A DNA stretch of 64,000 nt from Tamlana sp. 2_MG-2023 (GCF_030548465.1 NZ_JAUOSF010000005.1:186001-250000); one strand, 5' to 3'; shown: positions 1 to 14,323, numbered from the stretch's first letter. The notes: a model not told the origin generated them from the letters alone. Translations and numbers: made by a program.

Positions 1-1
1 T

Positions 2-1093
2 AACGCATGGTTAGGTAGTCTTGATTTATCAGGAGGAGATCCTGTGCCAGATGAATATTTACGTGAAAACTTTGATGTAAAAGAAGATGTTTATGCAGCT
101 TACATTATGGTAGATCAAAAAATCACAGATAAATTAAGTATGATTGTAGGTTTAAGAGTTGAAAACACAAACCTAAGAGCTACAGGTAACGAAATTGAAG
201 ATGAAGATACTTTTCTTGGTGAGGTCACTAGAGAGAGCTCTTATACTAACGTACTTCCTGGTGTGCACTTTAAGTATAATGCTACTAAGGCTACAGTTTT
301 ACGTTTTGCTTGGACCAACACGTTGGCGCGTCCTAACTACGTAGATATTGTACCAACAGTTGATATTGTTCATGGTGATGATGAAATTTTCATTGGAAAT
401 CCAGAGCTAGATCCTACAACGTCTATGAACTTTGATATTATGGCTGAACACTATTTTAAAAGTGTTGGTATTGTATCAGGTGGTGCGTTCTATAAAGATA
501 TCAAAGACTTTATCTATACCTCTCAGTTTGAAACTGAAGATGATACTTTTGGAGCTGGAACAACAGGATTTGATGTGTATCAACCAGTAAACGGAGATAG
601 AGCTTCTGTATTTGGTTTAGAGTTTTCTTTCCAACGTAATTTGGATTTCTTACCTGGTTTTGCTAAAAACTTTAGCATTTATGCGAACTATACGTATGTA
701 GCTTCTAGTACTGATGGGATTAGAAATGAAGATGGTGAAGAGCGTGAGGATTTAGATTTACCTAACACAGCACCAAACTTATTTAACGGGTCTTTAGGAT
801 ATGCTGATAAGAAGTTTAGCGCGAGATTTTCGGCTAACTTTTCTGACGCTTACATTGATGAAATTGGAGGGAATGCTTTTGAAGACAGATACTACGACCA
901 ACAGTTTTTCTTAGATTTTAACGCTGGGTTTAATATCACAGATAACTTAAGCATCTACGCTGATGTGAATAATATTACGAACCAATCTTTACGTTATTTC
1001 CAAGGTGAAAGAGATAGAACGATGCAAACCGAATACTACGGAAGACGTTATACTTTAGGTCTGAAATACGATTTATTTAAAAGAAAAAAATAA
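2..1093 (+). CDS. TonB-dependent receptor, C-terminal part (cut by window edge)
   Basis: The reading frame is open from base 2, so only the last 363 or so residues are present. They read as the outer-membrane beta-barrel of a TonB-dependent receptor: alternating aromatic/polar strands, a LARPNY motif seen in the family that includes the Xanthomonas/Caulobacter-type receptors, and a final strand ending YTLGLKYDLF. The plug domain and signal peptide lie upstream of the window. The next gene on the same strand is a phytase lipoprotein, so phytate or another organophosphate is a plausible ligand; this is inference from context only. Confidence 0.85.
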   Translation, partial: NAWLGSLDLSGGDPVPDEYLRENFDVKEDVYAAYIMVDQKITDKLSMIVGLRVENTNLRATGNEIEDEDTFLGEVTRESSYTNVLPGVHFKYNATKATVLRFAWTNTLARPNYVDIVPTVDIVHGDDEIFIGNPELDPTTSMNFDIMAEHYFKSVGIVSGGAFYKDIKDFIYTSQFETEDDTFGAGTTGFDVYQPVNGDRASVFGLEFSFQRNLDFLPGFAKNFSIYANYTYVASSTDGIRNEDGEEREDLDLPNTAPNLFNGSLGYADKKFSARFSANFSDAYIDEIGGNAFEDRYYDQQFFLDFNAGFNITDNLSIYADVNNITNQSLRYFQGERDRTMQTEYYGRRYTLGLKYDLFKRKK

Positions 1094-1136
1094 CAAGATA
1101 TAACTAGGATTGTTCTTAAATATAAAGGCTATTTGT

Positions 1137-1207
1137 GTCATTCCGAGGAATCGAGGAATCTCATAAAACATTAAGAGATTCTTCAGTCGTGCCTCCTTCT
1201 GAATGAC
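1137..1207. repeat. Imperfect palindromic intergenic repeat (type C)
   Basis: The element opens with GTCATTCCGAGGAATCGAGG and closes with the near-inverted end CTTCTGAATGAC, so it can fold into a long hairpin. It lies between the receptor and the phytase gene. Its opening resembles the GTCATTGCGAGTGAAACG stretch embedded in leuS at 36103, suggesting a related repeat family. Confidence 0.6.
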
Positions 1208-1270
1208 AATATTAAAATATTGTAGCTTTAAGAGCATTTACGGACAATCAATATACATTATAAGAAATAT

Positions 1271-2281
1271 ATGAAAAAAATACTTTTATTATCAACCCTG
1301 ATTGCAGTAGCGACATCTTGTGGAAAAAAACTTCCAGAAATCGCGCCAGATGTAATTACGGAACACACATTACATGATTCTGATGATCCTGCGATTTGGA
1401 TCAACCCAAACAATGCTTCAGAAAGTATCATATTTGGTACCGATAAAAATACAGAAGGGGCTATTTATGCTTTCGATTTAGACGGAAAAGTTATCGAAGA
1501 TAAAACCGTTCGTGGTTTAAAGCGTCCGAATAACATCGATTTAGAATATGGTTTTAAAATCAATGATTCTACAGAAACCGCTATTATCGCTTTTACTGAA
1601 AGAGAACGTAAAGTATTCAGACTGTATGCTGTTCCAGAGATGATTCCTCTTGATAACGGTGGTTACTCTGTTTTTGAAAATGCTGTTGAAGAAGAAGGTG
1701 ATTCGCCAATGGGAATTGCGCTTTACAAATCGGCTATCTCTAACAAAATTTACGCGATTGTTGGTAGAAAAAACGGACCAGCAGATGGCTATTTACACCA
1801 ATATGAATTATCTAGCGATAGTTTAGGGGTGCACGCTAAATTGGTAAGAGAGTTCGGAAAATTCAGTGGTAAAAAAGAAGTTGAAGCTATTGCTGTAGAT
1901 AACGAAAATGGTTTTGTTTACTATTCTGATGAAATGCACGGGGTTAGAAAATACCACGCTGAACCATCAAAAGGTAACGAAGAGGTGGCTATGATTGGTA
2001 GCGAACATTTTGAAAGAGATATTGAAGGGATTGCTATTGCAAAATATGAAGACCGTGGTTTTCTTATTGTGTCTAATCAGCAAGCACACACTTTTAATAT
2101 TTTCGACCTAGAAACACTTGCTTTTATAAAAGAGCTTAATTTAGGGACTGTTGAAACTGATGGTTGTGATGTCACTACGGTTGCTTTAGGTGATAAATTC
2201 CCTAACGGTGTATTTGTTTCAATGAATGATGATAAGAACTTTTTCTTTCATGATTTAGCCAAGCTGAAGCTTACAGAATAA
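1271..2281 (+). CDS. Beta-propeller phytase (3-phytase) lipoprotein
   Basis: A 336-residue protein of the beta-propeller phytase family, Ca-dependent enzymes that release phosphate from phytate outside the cytoplasm. The N-terminus is a lipoprotein signal with lipobox ending at Cys17 (TSCGKK). The family opening DSDDPAIWINP is followed by FGTDKNTEGAIYAFDLDGK and repeated blade motifs such as EAIAVDNENGFVYYSDE and EGIAIAKYED, near the usual family length. ATG start, 177 bp after the receptor gene with a palindromic repeat between. Pairing of phytase and TonB receptor fits surface capture of organic phosphate. Family assignment is firm; the substrate is inferred. Confidence 0.9.
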   Translation: MKKILLLSTLIAVATSCGKKLPEIAPDVITEHTLHDSDDPAIWINPNNASESIIFGTDKNTEGAIYAFDLDGKVIEDKTVRGLKRPNNIDLEYGFKINDSTETAIIAFTERERKVFRLYAVPEMIPLDNGGYSVFENAVEEEGDSPMGIALYKSAISNKIYAIVGRKNGPADGYLHQYELSSDSLGVHAKLVREFGKFSGKKEVEAIAVDNENGFVYYSDEMHGVRKYHAEPSKGNEEVAMIGSEHFERDIEGIAIAKYEDRGFLIVSNQQAHTFNIFDLETLAFIKELNLGTVETDGCDVTTVALGDKFPNGVFVSMNDDKNFFFHDLAKLKLTE

Positions 2282-2305
2282 AACATATTTAGAGTTTAGT
2301 AGATC

Positions 2306-2341
2306 GACCCTTCAGGTTTTAAAAACCTGAGGGGTCTTTTT
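2306..2341 (+). terminator. Rho-independent terminator after phytase
   Basis: Stem GACCC-CAGGTTTT pairs with AAAACCTG-GGGTC with a small mismatch, followed by five T. It begins 25 bp after the phytase stop codon. Confidence 0.75.
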
Positions 2342-2343
2342 AT

Positions 2344-2432
2344 GTCAAATCGAGCCTGCCTATCGGCAGACAGGCGCAGTCGAGATTGGCTTCCTTTAAC
2401 ATCAAACCGTTCTCGACTGCGCTCGAACTGAC
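2344..2432. repeat. Dispersed palindromic repeat type B, copy 1, with nested hairpin
   Basis: Outer arms GTCAAATCGAG...CGCAGTCGAG and CTCGACTGCGCTCGA form an inverted repeat. Inside the left arm is an extra 20-nt hairpin CCTGCCTATCGGCAGACAGG, absent from the copy at 43448 and diverged in the copy at 20701. Confidence 0.75.
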
Positions 2433-2481
2433 AATAGTGTTAAGCTAAAGCCTATTTAGATAATTTTTATTGTTTTTAAAG

Positions 2482-2524
2482 CCGAATATGAATGTGACCC
2501 TGTTACGTAGTATTCGGTTTTTTT
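2482..2524 (+). terminator. Terminator-like hairpin with T7 tail
   Basis: CCGAATA (2482-2488) pairs with TATTCGG (2511-2517), followed by seven T. It lies between the phytase and the convergent tamL gene. The T-run favours plus-strand use; the loop is long, so this is less certain than the hairpin at 2306. Confidence 0.4.
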
Positions 2525-2542
2525 AAATGAAATTTGTATGGT

Positions 2543-4825
2543 TTAAAAAGGATAACCAATAGCAAAGTTTAATACCGATTCTTGGGTGTCAAACTCGTAA
2601 CGTTCACCTTCTGGTAACGCGGGATTATGAAAAGGGGTTGCTAAATCTAAACGTATTACAAAACCTTGAACATCTACACGTAAACCAACACCAGCTCCCA
2701 TACCTAATTCTTGAAGAAAATCGCTTGAAAATTTGCCGCCAGGTAAAGCAGGGTTTTCAATTGAATTCCAAATGTTACCAGCATCTACAAAAGCTGCACC
2801 TTTTAAAAATGAGTAAATTGGGAAACGGTATTCTACATTAGCTTCTAATCTTATGTTTCCTGTTTGATCGTAATAGGTGTCGCTCACCGTGCTTCCGTCA
2901 AAGGTTCCAGGGCCTAAAGAACGGATTCTAAACGCACGTACACTGTAAGGGCCACCAGCAAAGTATTGCTTTACATTGGGTAGAATGGTGGAGTTTCCGT
3001 AAGCAATACCATAACCCGCAAAAATTCGGCTGGCAAGCACATGATCTTTTTTAAATCTATGATGGTAATAAATATCAACATCGGCTTTGGCATATTGGGC
3101 ATATTCTAAACCGAAGATTTCATTCGGACTCCCATCTGGGTTGTCCTTACTAAACAAGCTTAAAGAGTTTCCTGCAATATCTAATTTGGTGTTGAAAAAT
3201 ATTTGATCGCGTTTACGGGTTTCTAACAAACCATTATAAGTAAAGGAGAAGGTCATTCCTGTGATAAACTCCTGCTCAAAACTATCCTGCATATAAGGAT
3301 TGTCGTCTAAGATATCTTGAAAGTCCGTTGTAATGTTCCAAGGCTTGGTGTAGTTGATACTTATGGGGTTTATTTCATAAGTAACCAGTCTATTAGCATC
3401 CCAGGTATAGCCAAAGAGTGCAGATGAGGATATTAAGCTGAAATAGCCTTTTCTGTCTAAATAATCTAAGCTTAAGGAGGTTTTTGTTTTTGGTATGTTG
3501 TATTTAAAAAAGTGCGGACCTACTTTTACAGGAAATATAATTCTTGGGAATAATAGTTCAGCACTCAACCCAAGTTGTGTACTGCTCAAATCTTCGTTAT
3601 CCTTACTCGTAAATTGAGCTTCATAGCCAATTTTGGCGCTTATCTTTAAGGTTTCACCTCCATTAAATATATTTCTGTTTATAAAGGATAAGCTCATGGC
3701 TGGCCCCGTAAAGTTATTCGATTTTGTTACCGCTTGCAATTCAGCTTGAATCGCTCTTTTATTAAGAGGTGATAAATATATGTTAGCTTCTAGTTTTCCA
3801 AGACTGTCCGTTAACGCCGAATCGATTTCTTTATATTGAATATTTACAAATTTATAGGTTCCTATTTGTGATAGGCGCCTTGCTGTGTTTTTGGAGTTTT
3901 CGGCATTATAATGCTGTCCTTCTTCAAGCGTTAGGAAAGGATCTAGATATTTTAGTTTAAAAAATAATTCATCCTGATAATAATTTTTCTCTTTATACCT
4001 TTCGGCAGCCATATTTGAGGTATCTGTTTCTAAATTATAATATGGATATATATTTATTTCTGAAATTTCATAAGGAATAATAGCTTCTTTAGGGGTTTCT
4101 TCTTTTAGTTTTAAGAATAAATCGAAGCGTTTGTTTTTATACTGATTGGTGTCTGCTTCAAATATTAAAAACCTTTCATTAAAATTATAATACCCTATTT
4201 TTTTTAAAGACTGATCAATACGTTTGCGTTCATTTTGCATTAATGGTAAATCGAAGCGCATGTCTTTTTTTATGATTGTTTTGTCTAAACCTGCGCTTAT
4301 ATTACTTTCTATAGGTTGTGGAAGACTGTCTAAAGTATAGTTTTCCATTTTATAAGGTTGCGCAACGATCACTTTATAGTCTACAGATGCTTCTTTTTCA
4401 TCTGCATTTTCAATAACTTCGGAAGAAGAAGAACTGTAAAAGAAGCCTCTGTTGTCAAGTCTGTTAAGAAGTAGTGATTCGACCTCAAAAGGTTGCACGT
4501 CACTTTGGTAAACAGGTTCTTCTCCAAAATTTTTATAAAGCCATTTATTGATGAATCCAGGATGTTCTTGCTGGTTCTTATAGTAAAAATATAGTCCTAT
4601 TGGCATGCCCAAAATATTCCCGTTAGGTTTAGGAGTCACGGAAATTACCGAATTCAGATTGGTTTTTATGATATCCTTTGTTTTGTCTTTAAGCAAAGAG
4701 TCACTTTCTATTTCAAGCGTTGCACCGGTGTAGAGAAGTTCGTCCTCAGGGATGTATTTCGTAACACTACAAGCGTAGCATAATACGATTAGGATGCATA
4801 AGACTATGAAATTTTTAAACGTCAT
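2543..4825 (-). CDS. TamL-like BamA/TamA-family outer membrane protein (lipoprotein)
   Basis: A 760-residue Omp85-superfamily protein. The N-terminus (CYACS) is a lipoprotein signal with the modified Cys at about residue 19. POTRA-like repeats occupy roughly residues 25-400, and the rest is a 16-strand-type barrel with motifs YFAGGPYSVRAFR and LEANVEYRFPI typical of the lid-loop and late strands of TamA/BamA. In Bacteroidota a lipidated TamA variant (TamL) works with TamB in outer-membrane assembly. Here it lies 26 bp downstream of tamB on the same strand, supporting joint expression. ATG start. Confidence 0.88.
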   Translation of the reverse strand: MTFKNFIVLCILIVLCYACSVTKYIPEDELLYTGATLEIESDSLLKDKTKDIIKTNLNSVISVTPKPNGNILGMPIGLYFYYKNQQEHPGFINKWLYKNFGEEPVYQSDVQPFEVESLLLNRLDNRGFFYSSSSSEVIENADEKEASVDYKVIVAQPYKMENYTLDSLPQPIESNISAGLDKTIIKKDMRFDLPLMQNERKRIDQSLKKIGYYNFNERFLIFEADTNQYKNKRFDLFLKLKEETPKEAIIPYEISEINIYPYYNLETDTSNMAAERYKEKNYYQDELFFKLKYLDPFLTLEEGQHYNAENSKNTARRLSQIGTYKFVNIQYKEIDSALTDSLGKLEANIYLSPLNKRAIQAELQAVTKSNNFTGPAMSLSFINRNIFNGGETLKISAKIGYEAQFTSKDNEDLSSTQLGLSAELLFPRIIFPVKVGPHFFKYNIPKTKTSLSLDYLDRKGYFSLISSSALFGYTWDANRLVTYEINPISINYTKPWNITTDFQDILDDNPYMQDSFEQEFITGMTFSFTYNGLLETRKRDQIFFNTKLDIAGNSLSLFSKDNPDGSPNEIFGLEYAQYAKADVDIYYHHRFKKDHVLASRIFAGYGIAYGNSTILPNVKQYFAGGPYSVRAFRIRSLGPGTFDGSTVSDTYYDQTGNIRLEANVEYRFPIYSFLKGAAFVDAGNIWNSIENPALPGGKFSSDFLQELGMGAGVGLRVDVQGFVIRLDLATPFHNPALPEGERYEFDTQESVLNFAIGYPF

Positions 4826-4851
4826 ATTTTTAAAAGGATGCTATTTATTAG

Positions 4852-9939
<5,088 letters not shown>

Positions 9940-9992
9940 TGTGAGGGGAGTTTTCGTTTTTAAGGGTTAAAAGTAATCTATTTTGATGTTTT

Positions 9993-10475
9993 TTATTTGT
10001 CTATTAACAATATTTCTTTGACTATATCCAAATGATGATTGGTATGAATTTCTAAAAATCGAAAGGTTTGTTTTTTTGATAAATTTCCAAAGATATGATG
10101 CTTAAAAAAAGCATGTTTGTCTAAAGTGCTTATGATTTTTAATCCTATTAGAGCTTCTTCAAGCTGGCTCCTTAATATGTTTTCTGAAATATTTGAGTTT
10201 GTAGAAACCACTTGTTTTGGGGCTTTTACTTTACCGCGTGGAAATCGACCAATTAAAAAAATAAACCAACGGGTGAGGTTGAAATTCGATTTGTAATCTT
10301 CAGGATTGGAAGCTGCTAGTACTTTACAAACGGCATTAAAAACTTTTAGGCTATGATCGAGTTGCCAACCAATGGTAGATTTTGAAACGGTTAAATTTTC
10401 TAAGTCTTTATAAATGATGTTTGCCTCTATTTCAGATAGAAGTTTTTGTAGTTTTTCTATTTGCTTGTTAATCAT
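9993..10475 (-). CDS. DUF1569 (DinB-like four-helix) protein
   Basis: A 160-residue soluble helical protein resembling the DUF1569 family of the DinB/YfiT-like four-helix-bundle superfamily. Possible metal-binding histidines are in WQLDHSL near residue 55 and in HTNHHLDIVKE near the C-terminus, at the positions where DinB-like proteins carry their His triad. Its stop lies 53 bp upstream of the proposed tamB start on the same strand, so it may lead that transcript. Function is not known; some superfamily members are thiol transferases. ATG start. Confidence 0.7.
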   Translation of the reverse strand: MINKQIEKLQKLLSEIEANIIYKDLENLTVSKSTIGWQLDHSLKVFNAVCKVLAASNPEDYKSNFNLTRWFIFLIGRFPRGKVKAPKQVVSTNSNISENILRSQLEEALIGLKIISTLDKHAFFKHHIFGNLSKKQTFRFLEIHTNHHLDIVKEILLIDK

Positions 10476-10570
10476 GGTTTAAAATATTCTTAAAAGATAT
10501 CAATTAAATTCTTAACTTTAAGCTATTCCAACTAATGCCAACCTATTGTTTCATTTAAAACTGATAAGAT

Positions 10571-10840
10571 ATGCTGCCTTTTAGATCTGAAATTAGAAAT
10601 TCCCCATCGCACCCTACCATTAAAATCTTTTTAAGTGACGAGACTTTGGTTCCTAGAATTAAAAAACACTTAGATCATTTTAATGAGATTGAACTTGTTG
10701 AAATTAGAAAAACGCATGGCCGAAATAGAGAAGAAGATAACCTAACAGTTTTCTTTAAAGACCATGTGGATGTTACTAAAATGAAATCCTCCATAGACTC
10801 CAGTTTGTGGTGGTATTTTGAAGAAGACTTGGTCGATTAA
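10571..10840 (+). CDS. Small hypothetical protein, 89 aa
   Basis: I do not recognise a named family. The protein has no signal peptide or membrane segment. It is charged, with a predicted alpha/beta pattern (IKIFLSD, RIKKHLDHF, LTVFFKDHVDVTKMKSSID). Coding-like composition, ATG start and a divergent position relative to the DUF1569 gene support a real gene. It is followed by a block of repeats. Confidence 0.55.
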   Translation: MLPFRSEIRNSPSHPTIKIFLSDETLVPRIKKHLDHFNEIELVEIRKTHGRNREEDNLTVFFKDHVDVTKMKSSIDSSLWWYFEEDLVD

Positions 10841-10856
10841 TAGTAATCTTGAACCC

Positions 10857-10945
10857 GCGTTAGGGATTGAACGGTTTGTTTGAGCTCCCTGACGGTAGGA
10901 GGGAGCGAGTAGTGAAAGCCCGACCCCTTTTCGGGGTAAACGCCC
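10857..10945 (+). ncRNA. Candidate structured RNA/repeat element, copy 1
   Basis: Opens GCGTTAGGGATTGAACGG and closes GCCCGACCCC...GGGGTAAACGCCC. The ends can pair (GCGTT with AACGC). An internal hairpin GCTCCCT (10884-10890) / AGGGAGC (10900-10906) and a CCCC/GGGG hairpin are visible. A second element with the same ends and similar internal motifs lies at 39165-39250. The strand is chosen to match the shared consensus orientation and is not proven. Confidence 0.45.
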
Positions 10946-10958
10946 AAAAATGAAAAAA

Positions 10959-11088
10959 AGGCTGTATTAAAAGCTAATCTTTTCGTCAACCTGAACTTGA
11001 TTCAGGTTCTCATCACAACTGGTAATCAGTATAATGAGATTCTGAAACGAGTTCAGAATGACGCGATTAAATGCTTTTAATACAGCCT
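10959..11088. repeat. Composite palindromic repeat type A, copy 1
   Basis: Outer arms AGGCTGTATTAAAAGC (10959-10974) and GCTTTTAATACAGCCT (11073-11088) are perfect inverted repeats. Between them lie GTCAACCTGAACTTGATTC (10985) with its own inner inverted repeat, and GAGATTCTGAAACGAGTTC ending AGAATGAC (about 11035-11062). It sits between two convergent genes, where the stem could stop transcription from either side. Related copies are at 19980 and 41456. Confidence 0.75.
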
Positions 11089-11120
11089 CTTTGTTTTATA
11101 TAACTACTTCTGTTCTTGAG

Positions 11121-11140
11121 ATTCCCGCCTGCGCGGGAAT
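11121..11140. terminator. GC-rich hairpin at the 3' end of ahcY
   Basis: ATTCCCGC-CTGC-GCGGGAAT is a perfect 8-bp stem 7 bp beyond the ahcY stop codon. There is no good T-run, so it may be a small dispersed hairpin or a transcript-stabilising end rather than a classical terminator. Confidence 0.4.
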
Positions 11141-11147
11141 TGGGGAA

Positions 11148-12464
11148 CTAGTATCTGTAGTGTTCTGGTTTGTAAGGACCATCTACAGTTACACCGATAT
11201 AGCTTGCTTGCTCTTCGCGTAATTCTGTTAATTCTACACCAATTTTAGCCAAGTGAAGTTTTGCAACTTTTTCATCTAAAGCTTTTGGTAACATGTATAC
11301 TTCATTCTCGTAAGCATCAGCGTTTGTCCATAGTTCAATTTGTGCTAAAGTTTGGTTTGTAAATGAGTTACTCATTACAAAACTTGGGTGACCTGTAGCA
11401 CAACCTAAGTTTACTAAACGGCCTTCAGCAAGAATGATAATGTCTTTACCGTCAATAGTGTATTTATCAACCTGAGGTTTGATGGTGTTTTTGGTATGTC
11501 CGTGGTTTTTGTTTAACCAAGCCATGTCAATTTCATTATCAAAATGTCCAATGTTACACACGATAGCTTTGTCTTTTAAAGCTTCAAAATGTCTCGATTG
11601 AACGATATCTTTATTTCCAGTAGTTGTAATTACGATATCTGTGTTTCCAATAACCGTTTCTAGTTTTTTAACTTCAAAACCGTCCATAGCCGCTTGAAGC
11701 GCACAAATTGGGTCAATTTCTGTTACCGTAACAATACTTCCTGCACCTTTAAAAGAAGCAGCAGTACCTTTACCAACATCACCATAACCACAAACAGTAA
11801 CACGTTTTCCAGCTAACATGACATCAGTTGCACGACGAATCGCATCTACAGCAGATTCTTTACAACCGTATTTATTATCGAATTTCGATTTTGTAACCGA
11901 ATCATTAACATTAATAGCAGGCATTGGAAGTGTTCCTTTTTTTACACGCTCGTAAAGTCTGTGAACACCAGTAGTGGTTTCTTCAGATAAACCGTTGATT
12001 CCAGAAGCTAGTTCTGGGTATTTATCTAAAACCATATTGGTTAAATCACCACCATCATCAAGAATCATGTTAAGTGGTTGTCTGTCTTCACCAAAAAATA
12101 AAGTTTGCTCGATACACCAGTCAAATTCTTCTTCGGTCATATCCTTCCAAGCGTAAACAGCCGTTCCAGCAGCAGCAATAGCCGCAGCAGCTTGATCTTG
12201 AGTAGAGAAAATGTTACAAGAACTCCAAGTTACTTCTGCACCTAAAGCTTGTAAAGTTTCAATTAAAACAGCTGTTTGAATGGTCATGTGTAAACAACCA
12301 GCAATTCTAGCACCTTTTAATGGTTGAGCATCTTTGTACTCTTCTCTTAAGCTCATTAGTCCTGGCATTTCAGCTTCAGCTAATTCTATTTCTTTTCTAC
12401 CCCAATCGGCAAGCGAGATGTCTTTAACTTTGTTTGCTACGTATGGAATTGTTTTTGTACTCAT
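11148..12464 (-). CDS. ahcY: Adenosylhomocysteinase
   Basis: A 438-residue S-adenosylhomocysteine hydrolase, the cytosolic NAD-dependent enzyme that splits SAH into adenosine and homocysteine to keep methyltransferases active. The NAD-binding motif [12 protein letters not shown], the substrate region [13 protein letters not shown] and the C-terminal KPEHYRY ending are all present at normal family length. ATG start. Upstream on the minus strand is a TACCTTTG box; I saw no SAH or SAM riboswitch in the short leader. Confidence 0.97.
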   Translation of the reverse strand: MSTKTIPYVANKVKDISLADWGRKEIELAEAEMPGLMSLREEYKDAQPLKGARIAGCLHMTIQTAVLIETLQALGAEVTWSSCNIFSTQDQAAAAIAAAGTAVYAWKDMTEEEFDWCIEQTLFFGEDRQPLNMILDDGGDLTNMVLDKYPELASGINGLSEETTTGVHRLYERVKKGTLPMPAINVNDSVTKSKFDNKYGCKESAVDAIRRATDVMLAGKRVTVCGYGDVGKGTAASFKGAGSIVTVTEIDPICALQAAMDGFEVKKLETVIGNTDIVITTTGNKDIVQSRHFEALKDKAIVCNIGHFDNEIDMAWLNKNHGHTKNTIKPQVDKYTIDGKDIIILAEGRLVNLGCATGHPSFVMSNSFTNQTLAQIELWTNADAYENEVYMLPKALDEKVAKLHLAKIGVELTELREEQASYIGVTVDGPYKPEHYRY

Positions 12465-12562
12465 ATCAATTTTTCTTTTTGTTAAAACCCAAACATCATT
12501 GTGATTAGGACTGAAAATACTTAAATTCGCCTATCAAAAAGCACTAAAATATTTAGGAGCTG

Positions 12563-12570
12563 CAAAGGTA
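12563..12570 (-). promoter_or_regulatory. Predicted -7 promoter element for ahcY
   Basis: TACCTTTG on the minus strand matches the Bacteroidota TAnnTTTG box. No clear -33 TTTG is visible. It leaves a leader of roughly 90 nt and lies only 23 bp from the divergent phosphopantetheinyl transferase start. Confidence 0.45.
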
Positions 12571-12592
12571 ATCAATAAGTTTTAGATTTTAA

Positions 12593-13219
12593 ATGCCTCT
12601 TTATAAAACCATAACACCAAATTCACAAACTACCGTTAAAATCTGGAAGATTGAAGAGTCTTACGATGATTTAATGCAGGATATGACCTTGAAACCTGAA
12701 ACATTAAAGCGTGTTTTGGGTATGAAAAGTGAATTACATCAACGCGGATTTCTTTGTGTTCGTAAATTATTAGCCGAATTTGGCTATGATGACCATGATT
12801 TGTTTTACGACGACAACGGAAAACCGCATTTAAAAGATGGTAAGCAAATCTCGATTACCCATTCTTTTATTTTTGCTGGTGTGATTATTAGTGATGGTAT
12901 TGTTGGTATTGATATTGAAAAACATCGTGATAAAATTACCGTTATCGCTCATAAATTTGTTGATTATGAGGCCGATTATCTCGATAAATCATCAAGCTGT
13001 TACATCAAAAAACTAACGGCTATTTGGTGTGTTAAAGAGTCCTTGTATAAGCTGTTTGCCGTGCCAGGATTGAGTTTTAAGGATTGTCTTTTGGTGATTC
13101 CTTTTGAATTGATTGATGAAGAAACAAAGGCTTGGGTAGACTATAAAGATAAAAAATACCCTTATAATATTCACTTTTTAGAGTTTGAAGGTTTTACCTG
13201 TGCTTACGCCGCGGAATGA
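12593..13219 (+). CDS. 4'-phosphopantetheinyl transferase superfamily protein
   Basis: A 208-residue Sfp/AcpS-superfamily enzyme expected to move the phosphopantetheine arm of CoA onto a carrier-protein serine. The two Mg/CoA signatures are visible: GIDIE at about residue 105 and WCVKESLYKLF at about residue 146, with the upstream ISITHSF motif. ATG start. No carrier-protein or synthase gene is adjacent, so the substrate (ACP or a secondary-metabolite carrier) cannot be told. Confidence 0.9.
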   Translation: MPLYKTITPNSQTTVKIWKIEESYDDLMQDMTLKPETLKRVLGMKSELHQRGFLCVRKLLAEFGYDDHDLFYDDNGKPHLKDGKQISITHSFIFAGVIISDGIVGIDIEKHRDKITVIAHKFVDYEADYLDKSSSCYIKKLTAIWCVKESLYKLFAVPGLSFKDCLLVIPFELIDEETKAWVDYKDKKYPYNIHFLEFEGFTCAYAAE

Positions 13220-13326
13220 GGAGGTAAGTAGTTAAGTAGTTCATTGATTGAGGAGTTAAGGCGTTGAGTATTTGTTTTTTTGCTAGATGTAAATAAGGTG
13301 GTTATACGAGATAGAGGGTAATTGTG

Positions 13327-14079
13327 ATGAATAATAAAATATATCAAAACATACTAAATTCGGTTTTGGAGAAAGAAAAACTACTAGCTGTTTTAATTGA
13401 TCCTGATAAATTTACTGTGGAGAAAGCTGAAAGTTTCCTTGCGAAAGTGAACGCTTCTATAGCAACACATATTTTTGTAGGTGGTAGCACGGTGGATGAT
13501 TTTGTAACCGAAATATTAGTTGTTGAAATAAAAAAACATACCAATTTACCGGTGGTTTTATTTCCTGGTGATGTGACACAAATTACGAATAGGGCTGATG
13601 CTTTGTTGTTTTTGTCGCTGTTATCTGGTAGAAATCCAGAATATCTCATAGGAAAACATGTGCAAGCAGCATCAAAATTAAAGGGTAGCAGCTTAGAAAT
13701 CATTCCAACAGGCTATCTTTTAATTGAAAGCGGAAAAGTAACAGCTGTAGAACGGGTAACTGGTGAAAAACCTCTAGGTCGTTCTGATGTTCAGGAAATA
13801 GTTGATACCGCTTTTGCAGGACAGTTGCTTGGCATGAAGTTGATTTATCTCGAAGCCGGAAGTGGTGCCAAAGATCCGTTGACAAATGAAATTATTTCTG
13901 AAGTAAAAAAAATAGTGCAACTTCCAATAATTGTTGGAGGAGGAATAAGAAGCAAACAACAGTTGGATGCCGTTTATAAAGCTGGAGCAGATTTAGCCGT
14001 AATTGGAACGGCTTTTGAGCAGGATGAATTATTTTTTGAAGAGTTAAAAAAAGACATATACTATGAAAATATCCGTTGA
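13327..14079 (+). CDS. Geranylgeranylglyceryl phosphate synthase family protein (PcrB/GGGPS-like)
   Basis: A TIM-barrel prenyltransferase of the GGGPS family, which joins a polyprenyl diphosphate to sn-glycerol-1-phosphate (or a related acceptor). Visible motifs: LLAVLIDPDKF, FVGGSTVDD, LPVVLFPGD, IPTGYLLIE, YLEAGSGAKDP and a phosphate-binding VGGGIRS followed by GADLAVIGTAFE. About 250 residues is normal. A GTG codon at 13324 immediately precedes this ATG; I prefer the ATG. It heads an operon of overlapping genes and overlaps the next by 17 bp. The product of the bacterial (Bacteroidota) members is not settled to my knowledge. Confidence 0.88.
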   Translation: MNNKIYQNILNSVLEKEKLLAVLIDPDKFTVEKAESFLAKVNASIATHIFVGGSTVDDFVTEILVVEIKKHTNLPVVLFPGDVTQITNRADALLFLSLLSGRNPEYLIGKHVQAASKLKGSSLEIIPTGYLLIESGKVTAVERVTGEKPLGRSDVQEIVDTAFAGQLLGMKLIYLEAGSGAKDPLTNEIISEVKKIVQLPIIVGGGIRSKQQLDAVYKAGADLAVIGTAFEQDELFFEELKKDIYYENIR

Positions 14080-14323
14080 ATTAACATTAACGCCTATTCA
14101 AGACGAATACGAGCCAGCAATTATAAATTTTATCAAAAAATTACGAGCATCAGATTTAACCGTGCTTGAAAATCCGTTAAGCACTCAGGTTTATGGCGAT
14201 TATGATGCTGTTATGCAATTGCTCACCGTTGAAATTAAAGAAGCTTTTGAATTGATTGAACGCGGTTTGCTTTATATGAAAATCGTAAAATCTGACAGAC
14301 AAGATTATGAGCCACATTTTTGA
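14063..14323 (+). CDS. Thiamine-binding-type small protein (DUF77/YqgV-like)
   Basis: An 86-residue ferredoxin-like-fold protein of the family once called DUF77, members of which bind thiamine or hydroxymethylpyrimidine. The opening VELTLTPI, the central STQVYGDYDAVMQLL and the late ERGLLYMKIVK fit that family. It overlaps the upstream and downstream genes by about 17 bp each and precedes a PnuC-type transporter, supporting a role in vitamin uptake. ATG start. Confidence 0.75.
   Translation: MKISVELTLTPIQDEYEPAIINFIKKLRASDLTVLENPLSTQVYGDYDAVMQLLTVEIKEAFELIERGLLYMKIVKSDRQDYEPHF

Noticed and set aside
2482-2524. Small RNA gene in the gap between the phytase and tamL.
   Set aside because: The visible hairpins are explained as terminators and a dispersed repeat; nothing indicates a separate RNA gene.
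12465-12592. SAH or SAM riboswitch in the ahcY leader.
   Set aside because: The leader is short and AT-rich, and I found no conserved core of those riboswitches.
13220-13326. A second TPP riboswitch before the GGGPS-PnuC operon.
   Set aside because: The gap is only about 107 bp and lacks the CTGAGA and GGTAATGC cores.
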